Notes: a model not told the origin generated them from the sequence alone. Counted from the first letter of the stretch, positions 1 to 12,735 are shown. The stretch is DNA of 64,000 bases from Sisyra terminalis (GCA_958496175.1 OY292275.1:59411701-59475700); one strand, 5' to 3'. Translations and numbers: made by a program.

Positions 1-2920
1 AGAACGTTAGGCTACTTATCATTCCTTAAAAATAATAAGGGAATGTATGCCCTACGTAAAAACTGAGGGATGAAAAAAAAAATACTTTAGATAGGGGAGT
101 TATATATCATTGAAAAGGTATTTAAAAGTTAAAAAATGATCTGTATTAATATTTTTAGTTGAACTTTTAAAAAGCACAGTAATTTAATTTAAAGTACAAA
201 AAATTGCCTTTTTGAAATATAAATGTTTTTATAGATAATAATCTGATAGTAAACTTTTTTTTTACAAAGTTGTAAATAGATCCTTAGAGTTGCTCAGTAA
301 GGAAATATTAACGAAAAAATGTAATAGTAATACTAATAATAATAGTAATATAGCTTAAAATAAAAACGTTTTTAAAACCGTGCATATACAAAAATGGTGT
401 ATTTATATACTCCTCTGACTGATGAAATTTTAATATTCGGTGTATTCCTTATAGGAAGTAGGCATGTGATAAATTTTTTTTTTGAAAATTCCTACCCTAA
501 CAGACAAGGGCGGATTCAGGATTTTTTACTTGGGGAGGGGCACAATATCTTTTATTTGCAATTGCGTAAAAGGGATCACGAAAAAAGTTCGCAATTCCAG
601 CCAGAAATCATCATAATGATAAATAATGTATAATCATATCATCATAATGATAAAAGAAATTTAAAATCCTCTTCCAGAGCAAAAGGCATACGCCGAATCG
701 TGTATGGTGAACTCTGGACTATCCAATATGGTTTAATTATATAGTTGAAATTCAGATATTTCAATAATAAGTTTAAAGATACATAATGGTTATACATGAT
801 TATGGAAGAACTGAGTTTCGTGCAATTGTACAAATTTCAATTTCGCGGTTGTGTTGTACAGTGCAATAGTGTAATAGTTTTCGGAAAAAGGTTCATTCGG
901 GAATCGAAAAAGGGAGATGGGCTTATTTTGACTTGAGTATTTTGATAACTTTCGACTTTTTTTAGTCATAATTAAGACCGAATTTATTGAACTTGGCGAT
1001 ATTTTTTATTTGATGTATGATGTAGTATATATTTTTCGTAAAAGAATAAGAAAAATAAAATACGTTACGCAGACGAAGTCGTAGGGATCAGCTAGTTGCG
1101 AATAATGGGAAAGAGATTCTGGAATTTTTTCAACGAATTGAAGTCGTGAGTTTATATTTTGGTCAAAAATTAACACCAATAAGGCCTCAATGATGATCAT
1201 TTGCCGTATTAGCAAATATCATAATCAGCCGAAAAGAATAGATGTGAATAAATTTGTGTATTTAGGCTCGACGATACATAAAGAATAGGGAAAAGTATGA
1301 GTAATTTAGATTTACACTAGGTCTAGTTCTATGCTTTTTTGCTGGTAATTAGATTATTTTTTTTACTGTGTTATTAATTTGTTGTCAAATTTAGAAGGTA
1401 CCTGTAAATATGAGTCAAACGGTTGGGAAACATTGTCTGTAATCTATTTGATCTATTAATTGAAAATTCAAGGTTTATTGAACTCGTAGATAAATCGTGA
1501 AAATTCCCGTTCGCATTGGCGAATATCTATTTAACGGTATGATTCTTATTTGAAATTTTCACGGCGAATAGTAAAATAACACTTGTTTTTCTTTCTATCT
1601 TGACATTTTTCCAAAACACTTTGTATTTGTATGTGTGGTTCGTATATGTGTATGTTTGGCTGGTGATGTGTGCCATACTTTCGAACATATGGGATATTAT
1701 GCTGGTTACATGTATGTGGTGAATGTATATGAAGTGGAGGAAAATGTGTGGTTTGGCTCGACAAGAAGTGGTGGTGGACGGACGGACAAGAATAATAATG
1801 TTGGTCATAAGTATAATGATAATAATATAAATAATAATAGTAATAGTATTAATAATAAAAATACAACTCGACGCCTGAAACGCCAACCAAAAACTCTTAC
1901 TCTTATTCGGTACGTTGCGAGGAAAATTTGTATCAAAACGTGTGCCCACGTACGTTTTATTGTCGTGCGTGATTTTTCTCGTTAAATAAATGAAAATTTC
2001 GATGGAAAATTTATACTGTTGATAACATTTAACCAGTCGTTGCTACCTATCAGTGTATTTTTTTTGTGGGTGTGTTTTTTTGGTGAGAAATTTTCTCAAT
2101 TTGGTGCTTCAATTGTGTGGAAAAATTGTGCTTCAATGCGGTGAAATAAAAAAAAATCAATGCATTTTAATTATGTGTGTTTTTCTTATAAAATTACTTG
2201 CATCTTTGTAAGCCAACTTCCGTTTTCTTTAAGACCCAGAAAAAATAAGGGACAAATTTTCTAGAATCTAATATTTAGAGAAATTGATCAAATGTTATAT
2301 TGACAAGCGTGATTTTTATTGATATGAAGAGAAAAAAAATTAGTAAATAAATTGTGTCAACAGTTGGAGCAAAGAACTATTAATAACAATTTTTTTCGTC
2401 TATGTTTGTATTGACATTGAGGCCCAAAAATAAAATTGACCGAAACATTTCTGTCGCCTCTATTATCGTCGGTTTTATCCCATTGTTTCGGGCGTTATGG
2501 CCATTTTTTTTTTGCTGAAGTTCATACAAATATTTGCCTTTTAGTGTAGTATGTTATTTTCTTTGGTAGACAAATAAATCGTCAAGGATTTACATGGTGA
2601 AAGATTGGGAAATTCGCGAGAAATTAGCCATTATTTTTTATGTGCATTTTATATGCATTTTTGGTCTGAAAGTTAGCTTGAAATTTGGTTTTTATTCGAA
2701 ATTTTTACCAGTATATAACTTGTGGATTTTTAGTCATAGTTTTATGCAATCCCATTGTTAAATTATTATACTTCTTTTTGATGCAAAAGATTATTTGAGA
2801 GAAAATTTTATTTCAGCTTTTTTTAACGTTGAAAAACTTTAAATTTTAGCAGAAAACTTTAAGTTTTTATAAGTTGCGACCCCAATTTTTTTTTGTTTTT
2901 CTACATGGTGGAGTTCCTCC
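1..2920. other. No gene recognised; AT-rich non-coding DNA
   Basis: Open frames here are short and low in complexity. An AAT-rich simple-sequence tract lies near 1,795-1,860. At about 505-545 a short G-rich stretch (GGGCGGATTCAGGATTTTTT, then a G-run) looks like a fragment of a dispersed element, but no ends or target duplication are visible. I see no splice-phased coding exons. This may be intergenic or a far-upstream intron of the Trio-type gene. Confidence 0.5.
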
Positions 2921-2924
2921 CTTC

Positions 2925-4440
2925 AGCATCGTTTCTTCTTAGTTAGGTCTTACATATTAGAAAAGTTAATTTTTTATTTCCAAAAAGAATTTCAATTCAT
3001 CTTCTTATTTCATCTTTTTTGGGGCCTTCTTGCTTTCCTTCTACAACAAATATGATTACTTTTCCGATCAGTATATGACCATCCTGTTGAATCCAATTGG
3101 AATCTCAAATTTTAAACTGACTTTATGTCGAAGAGTTAAAAACCTCCGAAAGTTTTGCGTCCAATGATTTTTTTATTCATAAATCCAGGATTTTAATTCT
3201 TTCTTTTTTTTTCGGTACCTTGGAACTTTCCTTCTACAACAAATATGATTAATTTCGCAACCATCCTGTAGATTCCAATTGGTGTCCAAAGCTTTCATTC
3301 TAACTTGGTTTGAAAGTTAATATCATACAAAAGTTTTACCAATAATGAGTTCTTCTATTTTTCGTTTAAAAAATCCAGAATTTTAATTTTTATTTCTACA
3401 TCAAATATGATTCTTTTTCCTATTAGAATGTGGCATCGTTTTTCCCTAGTTAGGTCTTACATATTAGAAAAGTTCATTTCTTATTTCTAAAGAAAAAAAA
3501 ATCATCTTCTTGCTTTTTTGGGACTTTTTAGCTTTCCTTCTACAACAAATGATTATTTTTCCGATCAGAATATGACCATTCTGTTGATTCCAATTGAAGT
3601 TCCAAGTTTTCATACTGGCTAAGTTTTGAGAGTTAAAAACCTCCGAAAGTTTTGCGTCCAATACTGCCTTCTATTCCTCGATTCAAAAATCCAGGTTTTA
3701 ATTCTTATTCTTCCTTCTTTTGGGACCTTCTATCTTTCCTTCTACGAAAAATATGATTGCTTTTGTTACCAAAATGTGGCCTTCCTATTGATTCCACTTG
3801 GTGTCCCAAGCTTTCATTATAGCTTAGATCTAAAATTTAATACCATACAAAAGTTTTACCAACAATACATTCTTCTATTTTTCATTTAAAAAATCCAGAA
3901 TTGCAATTCTTTTTTCTTCATCAAATATGATTATTTTTCCGATCAGATAGTGACCAACTTGTAGACTTGAAGTCCCAAGTGTTTTCTTCTATTAATCATT
4001 TCAATAATTCAGGATTTCAATTCATTTTATTTCTTTTTTCTTAGGGCTTACCAATTTCTCTTTTACTACATAAAGTATGATTCTTTTTCTTTTATTTAAA
4101 AATTCAGAATTTTAATTCTCCCTCTTCCTTTTTTCCGGAACCTTGGAACTTTTCTTCAACATCAAATATCCTTCTACAACAATAATCCAGAATTTCAATT
4201 CTTCTTTCGTCAAATATGATTATTTTTCCAATCAGATAGTGACCAATCTGTAGACTTCAATTGAAGTCCCAAGTGCTTTATTCTATTAATCATTTCAATA
4301 ATTCAAGATTTTAATTCATTTTCTGTCTTTTTTCTTGGGACTGACCAATTTTGCTTTTACAAAATCAAGTATGATTCTTTTTCCTATTAAAATGTGATCC
4401 ATTCAGACCCTATTTTAGGTCTCAAATTTTCATAATTTCT
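2925..4440. repeat. Degenerate tandem repeat with ~505-bp higher-order unit
   Basis: The phrase CTTTCCTTCTACAACAAATA recurs at about 3,033, 3,228, 3,530, 3,733 and, more decayed, 3,910-4,355. The phrase TTAGGTCTTACATATTAGAA recurs at 2,942 and 3,450. The offsets 2,942 to 3,450, 3,033 to 3,530 and 3,228 to 3,733 all lie near 500 bp. This suggests a higher-order unit built from about three divergent 130-200-bp monomers. Phrases about 'ATCCAGAATTTTAATTC' and 'CCGATCAGA' recur within each monomer. Copies are T-rich on the plus strand and have no coding potential. Confidence 0.7.
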
Positions 4441-4829
4441 TATGTCTTAAAGACTTAAAAAAATTAGCCTACAATGTTTATGGGGTTTGGCAAATATTTC
4501 ACCAATAAAAAGAGGTGTTAAGCTGAAGAATTCAAAAAGCTTTAGATCTAAGTCTTTTATTGTTGTTTTTGGATTTGTATCTGAAAATTTTAGTGTCAAT
4601 TTCGTGGGTTTTCTTCGAATTTCTTCTTTTAAAATATTTCTAAAGAAAGGTCTTATGTTTGGCAAAGGGTTCAACTTTGCCGTTGAAAAGTAGATAATCA
4701 GCAACTTTAATTTTCATTTTGAAAATTTAGGTGATTTTTTTTTTCTTTTTTGGTCAAATTGGGGTACTTACCTCCACTTAGTTGTCCATCGTCTCGTTAA
4801 ACTCAAGACTCTGTCTCTTATTTTTCTAC

Positions 4830-5318
4830 TACCGTCTTTTTCCGAAAATAAGACACTGTCTTACTTTCTTTTTTGGTTCAAAATACGCGCCCTGACTTAT
4901 TTTCGGAGAAGGGCAAATACTGGCTAAATTCCAAACTAGTAAACCTCTATTTCGACCCCTCAACAGTGGTGGCAGCATATAATCAACCTACTTTCTTATA
5001 ACTACTTGGGTGCCCCAAGATTTTTTACTGTCAATGACATAAATTCCTGAAACGCGTTGAATTTGGTCTTTTTTACCTTTAGTGATTAAAAATGACGAAT
5101 CGCCAAAATACAGGTAACACATGCACTATCGTAACCGGTAGAAGGAACGTAAATTGACGAGGAAGTCTTGTGATGAACCACCGTTTGAGCTCCTTTCTTT
5201 TTTCCACATTATTGTAACTATGGCTTATTTTCGGGGGATGGCTTATGTTAAAAAAAATTCCAAAAATCATGATAGGGCTTATTTTCAGGGGATGCCTTAT
5301 TTTCGGAAAAAGACGGTA
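4830..5318. mobile_element. Tc1/mariner-type MITE with TA ends
   Basis: Inverted terminal repeats CCGTCTTTTTCCGAAAATA (left, from 4,832) and its reverse complement (right, ending about 5,316) are each bounded by TA, the target dinucleotide of Tc1/mariner elements. The interior has further mirrored 'CTTATTTTCGG' phrases and no transposase. The element sits about 20 bp inside an intron-like sequence, just beyond a GTAAGT donor of the minus-strand exon at 5,341. Confidence 0.75.
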
Positions 5319-5340
5319 TTAAGAAATATATTTTACTTAC

Positions 5341-5975
5341 CTCGATGGAACTTTTTCTTTAGTTAAATTCTCGAATATTTTTTGACCAAACAAAAAGTCT
5401 ATGGCATTTTTAATATTGCTAATCTTTGGTAATGAACCACTGCGAAATGCATATTCATACAATGGAATTGCATATGGGTGATCCAAAAAGCTTCTAGCAG
5501 ACATTTGATGATCTAAAGCAGAGTTCCCCAAACTTTTTTGTGTCGTAGACCTTTTGCCATGTTTTTCCGTGTTGGGTAGACCCCCTACTTACCTGATATT
5601 GATTTCCTGTAAATTTCTAACTGCAGTGAAGTTTAGTATTAAAAACTTAAAGTAAAAACATAGGTACTTTTATAACTTCATAGGTACTTTTATAAATAAT
5701 GTATATGTTTTGATATTATAAGACAGTATGATGTAAGTAAATAGGTACTATCAGTGTATGTGTTGAGATCCACTATCATGGACCCACATTTTCATTTCAT
5801 GGACCCCCAAATTTTTTTTCGCTGACGTAGACCCCTTGCAAGTTGTCATAGACCCCTAGGGGTCGATATAGACCACTTTGGGAATCACTGATCTAAAGTA
5901 TGAAGAATTGAGGATACCAAACCCTGAAATTGATCGGTTGCCAAGGTTCGCCTATCTACTAGGTCTTAAATAGTT
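5341..5975 (-). pseudogene. Coding-like exon on minus strand, split by a hAT MITE
   Basis: Removing the hAT element at 5,519-5,890 and one copy of its 8-bp duplication leaves one open minus-strand frame of about 79 residues. It contains LATDQFQGLVSSILHTLD on the upstream side and FLDHPYAIPLYEYAFRSG, then NIKNAIDFLFGQKIFENL, on the downstream side. It ends at a strong donor, G|GTAAGTA (exon edge 5,341). Upstream there is an in-frame stop near 5,972 and a T-rich AG, so an acceptor at about 5,925-5,972 is plausible. I do not recognise the family. The frame resumes exactly across the insertion, which argues for a once-functional internal exon that is now broken, either in a dead gene or in a duplicated fragment. 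No partner exons are clear nearby. Confidence 0.5.
5519..5890. mobile_element. hAT-type MITE with perfect 8-bp target duplication
   Basis: Terminal inverted repeats are CAGAGTTCCCCAAAC (left) and CAGTGATTCCCAAAG (right end read on the minus strand). Both sides are flanked by ATCTAAAG (5,511-5,518 and 5,891-5,898), an exact 8-bp target duplication as hAT elements make. The 372-bp interior carries repeated 'TAGACCCC'/'GGACCC' phrases and no transposase. It interrupts a minus-strand coding-like exon. Confidence 0.9.
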
Positions 5976-5979
5976 AAAG

Positions 5980-8450
5980 TAGGGACCCAGGAAACAATTA
6001 ACCCAAAGGCTGCTCATCTTGGAAAACTCTGCCTAATAAAAATTAAAAAAAAGTTATCCCCAATCTTCTAAGGAATCATTCGTTAAATATTTATAGCAAA
6101 TTGAGACGAGAAGAAGTAGTTATTGTTTTGGTTTTTCAAATTTTTGTAAGGAAATGTTGGAACTTTAATTTATTTAAATTTTATTTTTGTAGATAAAGTT
6201 TTCAGTTTTAATTAATCGATTGATTATTAGATACATTAGAACTTCATGGAAGGAAAATGCTGGATTTTTCTTTTTAGATACTATTTACGCCCCTTACCAG
6301 GAACTACCAGGAGTTTTTCTTTTGCTTTCTTTTCCACTAATGTTTAATATTTTTACACCAAAATTATCAATTTTTTATATGGCAAATTTTTGAATTATAA
6401 TCCCTGGTACAAAGATTGGCCATAAAATTTCAATTTTAGATGAAAATTTTTGGTCTTTCTTACTAAGTTGATAAATTCTTTTTATAGCCTACCTTTTCTC
6501 TAAAAAATGCAATTACAAGTCAAAAAAAATTTACAACCCTTGTAATTTTAGTAGGATATGAAAAATATTGCCCCAAATAAATTAAAAAATCGTTTCCTCT
6601 AATGTAAAAATGATCATAAAAATTATAACTACCGAGTTGTTTTATTTTATTAATCCGTCGTGGAAAATTAAATATCTGTTAAAGATGTACGTCGCAATTA
6701 ACGACCGAATGTAAATTATTTTACGATATTACGTGAAATAAAGCGATTCATAATGACTGATTTACACATTTTGAGTAATTTACGAACCAATCATTTCATT
6801 ATAGTTTACGTCGAGCCATTAACAAGTCTTTCACTTCTTAAATCAAATCATCAAATCTCTGCTGGAATTTATGGGTTCGCAAATCAATTTCCGAACGTTT
6901 AATAACCGGAAATTTGCATTTTGATAGAATGCAAATTATGCAACTGCATCAATTACTTATTTTTTAATTACTAGGCAAAGTCTAAGGGTGGATATGACAA
7001 AAGTTATTTTTCCATTGAATTTTAAGAGTCATAATTGAATTAGAAATATTTCGAAAAATTTGTCACGATGACGATAATTATTATTTATTATATGCATGTG
7101 TGTATCATGCGGCACATAAAAATTTAAAACGCAATCATTTTCCACTCAAATAAATTGCCATCAGCAATTTTTTCGTAATTATTTCATCTTTAATTTTGTC
7201 AAAAAAAAAAGATCTATAGGAAAAAATAAAACGGTCTGACCTACTTATTAAATTTAGTCATCCGGAGCGAAATCGGTCGTGGAAAAATAGATAAATAAAA
7301 TGAAAATAAAATCATAGTGATCCCAAAAATAAAATTGTTATAATATCAATGTTAAGTTTAATTCATCAATCTTATAGAGGGGAATTTTTTATTCGTTCAC
7401 CGATAAAAGAAGTGGGAATTTTGAAAATATTTACCAGAAATTCTTGGATAAAAATAACTTGGACATTTCACAGAAAGAATTTGCAAGAAAAACTTGCATT
7501 TTTTATATAAAGACTCTGTTCATATTTCCTTCTGGAATTGTTTAAATTATTTATAATAGCGCTTAAGTCCATTGTGTGGTTGGTGTCCAACTGGCATTAA
7601 TTTCGTGTAAGATTAATATTTCATCTCATCCCTCGTACATCTGTACAAAACATGCAACCCTCCATAAATATGGCACGAACGTTAATTTTCGCTCGAAATA
7701 ACATTAACATAACGACCAAAACAAGAGTTGAACAAAGCTCGAATATCTCTGCAACATGGAAAAAGATTTTCTCCATCTCAACATTGAAGGAAAACCATTT
7801 TCGGAAAAGCGAACGCAAGGGATGATGATTGCCCTAGATCTATCTCATGCACTAATTTATAACAAAAAAGTAATAATTTTCAAAAGAAAATTGGGGTTTA
7901 ATAATTTATAATTAACATATGTTGTAACTTCATGATTTATATGCAAAAATATGTGCACATATTACGTAAGGATTACCGAGTTAAAAGGGCATCTTTTTCC
8001 AGGATTGCCAGGGTTTTTTTTTTGTGTCAGGGATTAACGAGAAAAATTCCGGAAACTTTGCTCTTTAATGTATTTATATGCAGAGTATATCGTTTAAATA
8101 TTTTATGAAGCATTTTCCTTGGAAAAAATGTTTTTTTTATTAAATAGACCTAATTTGCTTGTTGTAAAAATGTTCTTAACTAAAATCAAACATAATTTAA
8201 CCATTAATTTTTAATTTTATTGAACAATAGTTAAGAAATTTTCATTTAAAAATTCCAAAAAAAATCTTTAGATTCTAAATTTTTTTAAACGAGCTTCTAT
8301 TGGTCCAGTATTGAAGTGACGTTATAGTTTAGAAATTTTAAAAATCCCGTGGATGTTTTCCTATGACAATTGTACTTTAGCAGAAAAGGAAAGGTTATTT
8401 AAATCGTTTAAACATTAAATTAATATAATAATAAAAGTGTGGGCAATGAG
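5980..8450. other. Non-coding stretch with candidate regulatory DNA
   Basis: No gene is supported. About 6,640-6,990 differs from the surrounding homopolymer-rich DNA: it is non-repetitive, CpG-containing and has octamer/homeodomain-like phrases (ATGCAAAT, TTAATTA). A second such patch lies at 7,560-7,850. Both could be cis-regulatory DNA of a neighbouring gene, but composition is the only evidence. Confidence 0.3.
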
Positions 8451-8484
8451 GACGAAGTTTCTTGTGGAATATTATTTATTTTAT

Positions 8485-8524
8485 CGCCAACGTTTCGTCA
8501 GTTATTCCTGACTTCTTCAGGGCT
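8485..8524 (-). ncRNA. Hammerhead-ribozyme-like motif (family with GCC/GGC stem I)
   Basis: Read on the minus strand: GCC, then CTGAAGA, an extra A, stem II GTCAG/CTGAC around a 6-nt loop, GAAA, CGTT, then GGC. Stem I pairs GCC with GGC. Stem III is only the self-complementary ACGT, as in minimal type-I hammerheads that work as dimers. The extra A before stem II occurs in all families here. It is a lone copy with no visible element ends. Confidence 0.45.
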
Positions 8525-8689
8525 CTATAATGAAAATACATAACATTTAAAAAAACAGCAACACATTATTGTCAAAATAATAAATAAATAAATTACAATT
8601 CATAAGTTTTAGTCGATTAATGTGAAATCTAACCAAAAAATATTTAAATTTCAATAATATATACCAAAACTATTTGAAACACATTGAGG

Positions 8690-9950
8690 TCAATCCGTGA
8701 TTATTTTGTGAATCATCACAAAGCAGTTATACGGAGTGATCCAAACTACTTGATGACCACTGAAGAAGATTGCTTGGCAATCGAAATACGTATCTGGGCA
8801 ATATGTCACGAATATTTTTGTTTGAACTTCTGTTCAAATTTTTGTTTATGATATGATTTTTATATATTACTATTGGGGTGATTTTTTTTGGGACTATTTT
8901 TTTTTTTGCCCCCATGCCGAAATTTTGTTGGAAATACTTCAAAAAAAATTCCCTGAAATTTTGAGCTCTTAATATTAATATTAAGTACTCGTTCACAGCG
9001 TGTGAATATTTTCCATTTAAAATACACGTAAATTTTAATTTTTTTATTTAAATTTTTATAGTTCAGCGGCAGTTTTTGGTATCGCCTCGCTCAAAGTCGG
9101 GATTTTTTTACAATTGTATGCTCTACAAAAGTGCTTATTGCGGCAAAATCGTAATTTACACGGGCGAGGTAGTACGGGTCACTAAACCAAGATTTTTCAT
9201 AGATTTCTCGTTTTTGTCTCAGTGACTCATGAATTACAAGCCCTACAGAAATAATGTAAATGGCAAATTTATAGGAAATTTAATTTCCTACCAAAAAGTT
9301 CCAGAAAACCAAATTGCTAAGATCGATATTTCTCGAAATATTGAGCCTTGAATTTCTCTTACTATAAAATTTTTACGGATTATTGAGTAAAATTTAAGAA
9401 AATATTGATTTTTTAATCCTTATTAAAAATTATTGAAAATAGGCACTTTTGTAGAGCATACAATTGTAAAAAAAATCCGACTTTGAGCGAGGCGATACCA
9501 TAAAAAGCCGCTGAACTATAAAAATTTAAAAAAAAATCAAAGGTTACGTGTATTTTAAATGGAAAATATTCACACGCTGTGAACGAGTACTTAATATTAA
9601 TATTAAGAGCTCAAACTTTCAGGGAATTTTTTTTGAAGTATTTCCAACTAAATTTCGGCATGGGAGCCAAAAAAAATAGTCCCAAAAAAAATCACCCCAA
9701 TAGTAATATATAAAAATCATACCATAAACAGAAATTTGAACAGAAGTTCAAACAAAAATATTCGTGAGGTATTGCCCAGATACGTATTTCGATTGCCAAG
9801 CAATCTTCTTCAGTGGTCATCAAGTAGTCAAAAAAAAAATAGGCCCAAAAAAAAAGCACCCTAATTACCATATTAAATTATACTACCTACATAAATTGGA
9901 TCGCAATATATTCTATATATTGTATACACAGGATAAACCTTACTTTGGCT
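8690..9950. mobile_element. Palindromic element with hammerhead-like ends
   Basis: Left arm (about 8,745-9,130) and right arm (about 9,445-9,829) are inverted copies around a centre near 9,287. Each outer arm has the hammerhead-like motif (8,757-8,797 plus; 9,776-9,816 minus). The sequence then runs inward through mirrored TTCAAA/ATAAACA phrases, 'ATTGGGGTGA' and the internal palindrome TTAATATTAATATTAAG. The unpaired middle (9,130-9,445) is AT-rich. To the right, 9,860-9,950 continues with phrases shared with the elements at 21.9 and 32.7-33.4 kb. There is no coding capacity; open frames across it are shadows of the inverted arms. Confidence 0.75.
8757..8797 (+). ncRNA. Hammerhead-ribozyme-like motif (CCA/TGG stem I)
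   Basis: Order: CCA, CTGAAGA, A, stem II GATTGC/GCAATC with TTG loop, GAAA, TACGTAT, C, TGG. CCA pairs with TGG as stem I. ATACGTAT is a self-complementary stem III. The C before TGG would be the cleavage-site nucleotide (AUC obeys the NUH rule). A mirrored copy lies at 9,776-9,816. Confidence 0.5.
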
Positions 9951-11920
9951 GCCTCCCTTGGTCAAAACTCAAAGAAATGCGTTATAATGTCAGAGGAGAA
10001 AAATAAAGCAAAATTAGCCATTGTAGCCATTTTTTTTACAAAAGTTACAAACGAAAACTTTTAAAGCTGAAGAAAAGCTATTAATTTTCACAAAACGATA
10101 CTTAATTTTTTTTTGATTTTCGATTGAAAAACAAAACTTTTTTTAAACGAGGAAGAAAAAAACTCAAACTTTTCGGATTCAAGAAAATCATTTGTATGCT
10201 AATTACCCTCCACTGTTGATCGCTACATTAACGACGTAACAATTTAAAACCCATTCACTTGGTCATTTCAATTACAACAAAAATCTGTGCCAAATAAAAT
10301 CAATAAAAACACTGATTTCCTCCAAATAAAAAGAAGAAAAAAAGCAGCTGATAGATAACTTTTTCTTTCCCAAAAGAAATTGACGTTTATCGCCCGTTTA
10401 TCGTCGAATATATATATATATACCATAGAGCACATGGAACAACGGAAAAATGACAAAATGGTACGAGAAAAGTGATCATTGGTGGGCTCTTCTCGTTACG
10501 CCACCACCAACCACTCTAATTTCCAGCGGTAAAAAGTATGCTAGCGTAATTTATTATATGGCAGATACTACACGACCACCATCAATCTTCTACTAAAGCG
10601 GTTAGAAAACATTATCACGAAGGTTTTCTGCTCGTGAAAATGGCTAAGTGGAGTACGAAAGTGATGGCAACAACCAAAGCCATACACATGGAACTGGTTT
10701 TGTCGTTGTGTTCAACATACAAAGTCTTTATGGCCACAATTATTTTATCTCAACTTTTGATTAATGCAAAACCACATTGATATACCTATATCTTATATAC
10801 CATACTAACATCGTTTCTAGTTTATTATGCAATTTGTGTATGATTTTTTTTCAAAAACCAAATACGTAATTGATAAATTAATAGAACGGACGTCCAAAAA
10901 AAAAATCGCAATGTTATCAGTTGATTTGAAATAAGTGAGGTAAATTTTTTCACTTCCTGCAATTAGATGTTCTTTTTTAACGTTACGTTTTAATTAGATA
11001 ATCTGTGCTAAATTGAACGTTGTTGGAATAATAATTATGATTTGCGACCTTCAAATTGGTAGCTGTCGGATTATAATTGACGGTATTCGCTCACTAATCG
11101 AATTATAAGTAAGAAAAGTAACTTAATTTCATCGATAATTGAAGCTTTGATTCGTTAAAAACTTTTGCCATTGAATAAAGAAAAATCCAGGGTTACGTTA
11201 ATTAAACAAAAAAAAAAAGATCAAATGCAATTTGTCGTACAAGGAGGCTCACTTGCATCGACTAATTAAATGCTAGGGATGATTAAATTTTTGGTCAAGT
11301 TTCCTGATTTTTACCTTAACCTTTCAAATTTCTTCATTTGCACTCAAATTTTCTTCTAATCTAATGTTTGATTTCCCAATTTAAAAAGAAGATTTTCACC
11401 ATATTGTTTTGAGGAAACTTGATTTAGTTTTTCCTTTAGGGAAATTTGGTATTTATTGCTCTTTTTTATTCTTCATTTTTCAGGAGAGCTCTCCTTAAAA
11501 TTTTTCTGCCCTGCATCCTAAAAGATTTAATAAGTTTCAGTTTTGTTTCAAATCGCTGGGTTCTACCAAATTCTAGGTTCCTAGGTCAGGTCTTCTTCTG
11601 AAATTAATCTCAACAAATAGGAATGACGTTACTACTGGGAAACGATTTTTTCGGGCCTCCGGCTGTGTGGGACCCCTTGTATTTTCCTTATATGTTAGAT
11701 TGAAACAAAAAAAAAATTGTGATTTTTTTTTGCAATGAGAGATCATTCTACAGAATAAATGAATGGGCAATTTATTGCTATTGAGGATGCTTGAGAATTA
11801 TTTGATCATATAAATGTTTTATTTAATATATCTATTTCAGTCCTTGCTCTTAAGTTAAAAATGTTTTTTTATTTTGTATAAACTGTTGAAATAAATAAAA
11901 AAAACGTTAGTAGGGGCCAA
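9951..11920. other. Non-coding, largely single-copy DNA
   Basis: No gene is seen. About 10,200-10,780 and 10,880-11,260 are less homopolymer-rich, contain CpG and homeodomain-like phrases, and show no copies elsewhere in the window. They are candidate regulatory DNA on composition only. An (AT)n tract lies at about 10,410-10,422. Confidence 0.3.
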
Positions 11921-11923
11921 GGT

Positions 11924-12062
11924 TTGTAAATTACACAGGTTGTACCCCATTAGAAAAAAAAATGACGTCATACGAAGAATTTTGAAATTTGAATCAGTCT
12001 GAAGATATTTACGAAATTATTCGGGATACGTCACATGGCGCATGAGGCCACCTGTGTTTGAA
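11924..12062 (+). mobile_element. Small MITE, copy A (degraded right end)
   Basis: Left end CAAGGTTTGTAAATTACAC and interior phrases AATGACGTCATACGAAG and CCACCTGTGT match the two better-preserved copies at 31,012-31,165 (inverted) and 56,816-56,964. The right terminal repeat is decayed, so the boundary is approximate. Confidence 0.7.
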
Positions 12063-12450
12063 TTTGCGTATAGTCCTTAAAAAATTTGTAACACCACTGG
12101 CATCAGCCAATTAGATCTTTCTGGATATTTAAAGAGAGCTAAGATGACTTTGAATTACAGCTGAACAATTAAATAGTACGTGGGAAATAGTATCCTCTCC
12201 TTCACCATATTTGCAGAATGTACTTGAGTTTATATTCTTCCCTATCGTTTGGAAATGTTTTCCCAAATTTGGTGTCCTCTTAATGGACCTACCAGTGTTT
12301 TGATATCCTTTCTTCCTAGATTTAGAAGTCTTTTATTAAATTCTTCTAGAGGTTTCTTTATCATAATCTTTGGGAACTTGCCTCCTAAGTAATTCTTCTA
12401 AGATTTTATTTCTTCATTTCGAGTCTATTCGCCTATTCGATTAAGGGTTA
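12060..12450 (-). mobile_element. LINE remnant (3' end of ORF2, I/Jockey-like)
   Basis: On the minus strand, interrupted frames give DIKTLVGPLRGHQIW, then CKYGEGEDTISHVLFNC, then short fragments with stops. The 'LVG.L.GH' block followed by a C-x(2)-E/G-E-x-T-x(2)-H-x(4)-C pattern is typical of the region after the RNase H domain in I- and Jockey-type non-LTR retrotransposons. It is frameshifted and carries stops, so it is a fossil. Confidence 0.65.
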
Positions 12451-12589
12451 AGCAAATGGCACTCCTATAGCAAATTCTGGACTCCTAACTAGCATAATTG
12501 AATCTACCCTTACAAATTCGTCTGTATCCTCTGTTCTATTGCTTATTTGGTACAGATTTTTTGTCTGAAGATAAAGTATATGCCTATGA

Positions 12590-12735
12590 ATTTGAAAACA
12601 TTTACTCATCACATAGCAGTTAAGATCAGGTCACTGAGGATGATTGCTTGGTAATCGAAATACGTATCTAGGCAAAATGTTATTTGTTAATACATTTGTT
12701 TAAGCTTTTGTTCAAATTTATGTTTATTGTTTACT
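12590..12735 (+). mobile_element. Fragment of the CCA-type hammerhead element
   Basis: Contains CTGAGGA, stem II GATTGC/GTAATC (one G-U pair), GAAA and TACGTATC, followed by the TTCAAATTTATGTTTAT tail seen in the 8.7-kb and 33-kb copies. Stem I is decayed (TCA against TAG). It lies directly downstream of the LINE remnant. Confidence 0.6.

Noticed and set aside
1527..1985. Overlapping open frames of 116-140 codons on both strands
   Set aside because: Low-complexity Asn/Ile/Thr runs from an AAT-rich tract, no splice signals or family motifs.
8727..10006. Frames of 80-89 codons on opposite strands at 8.7 and 9.8 kb
   Set aside because: They are the two arms of one palindrome read in mirror image.
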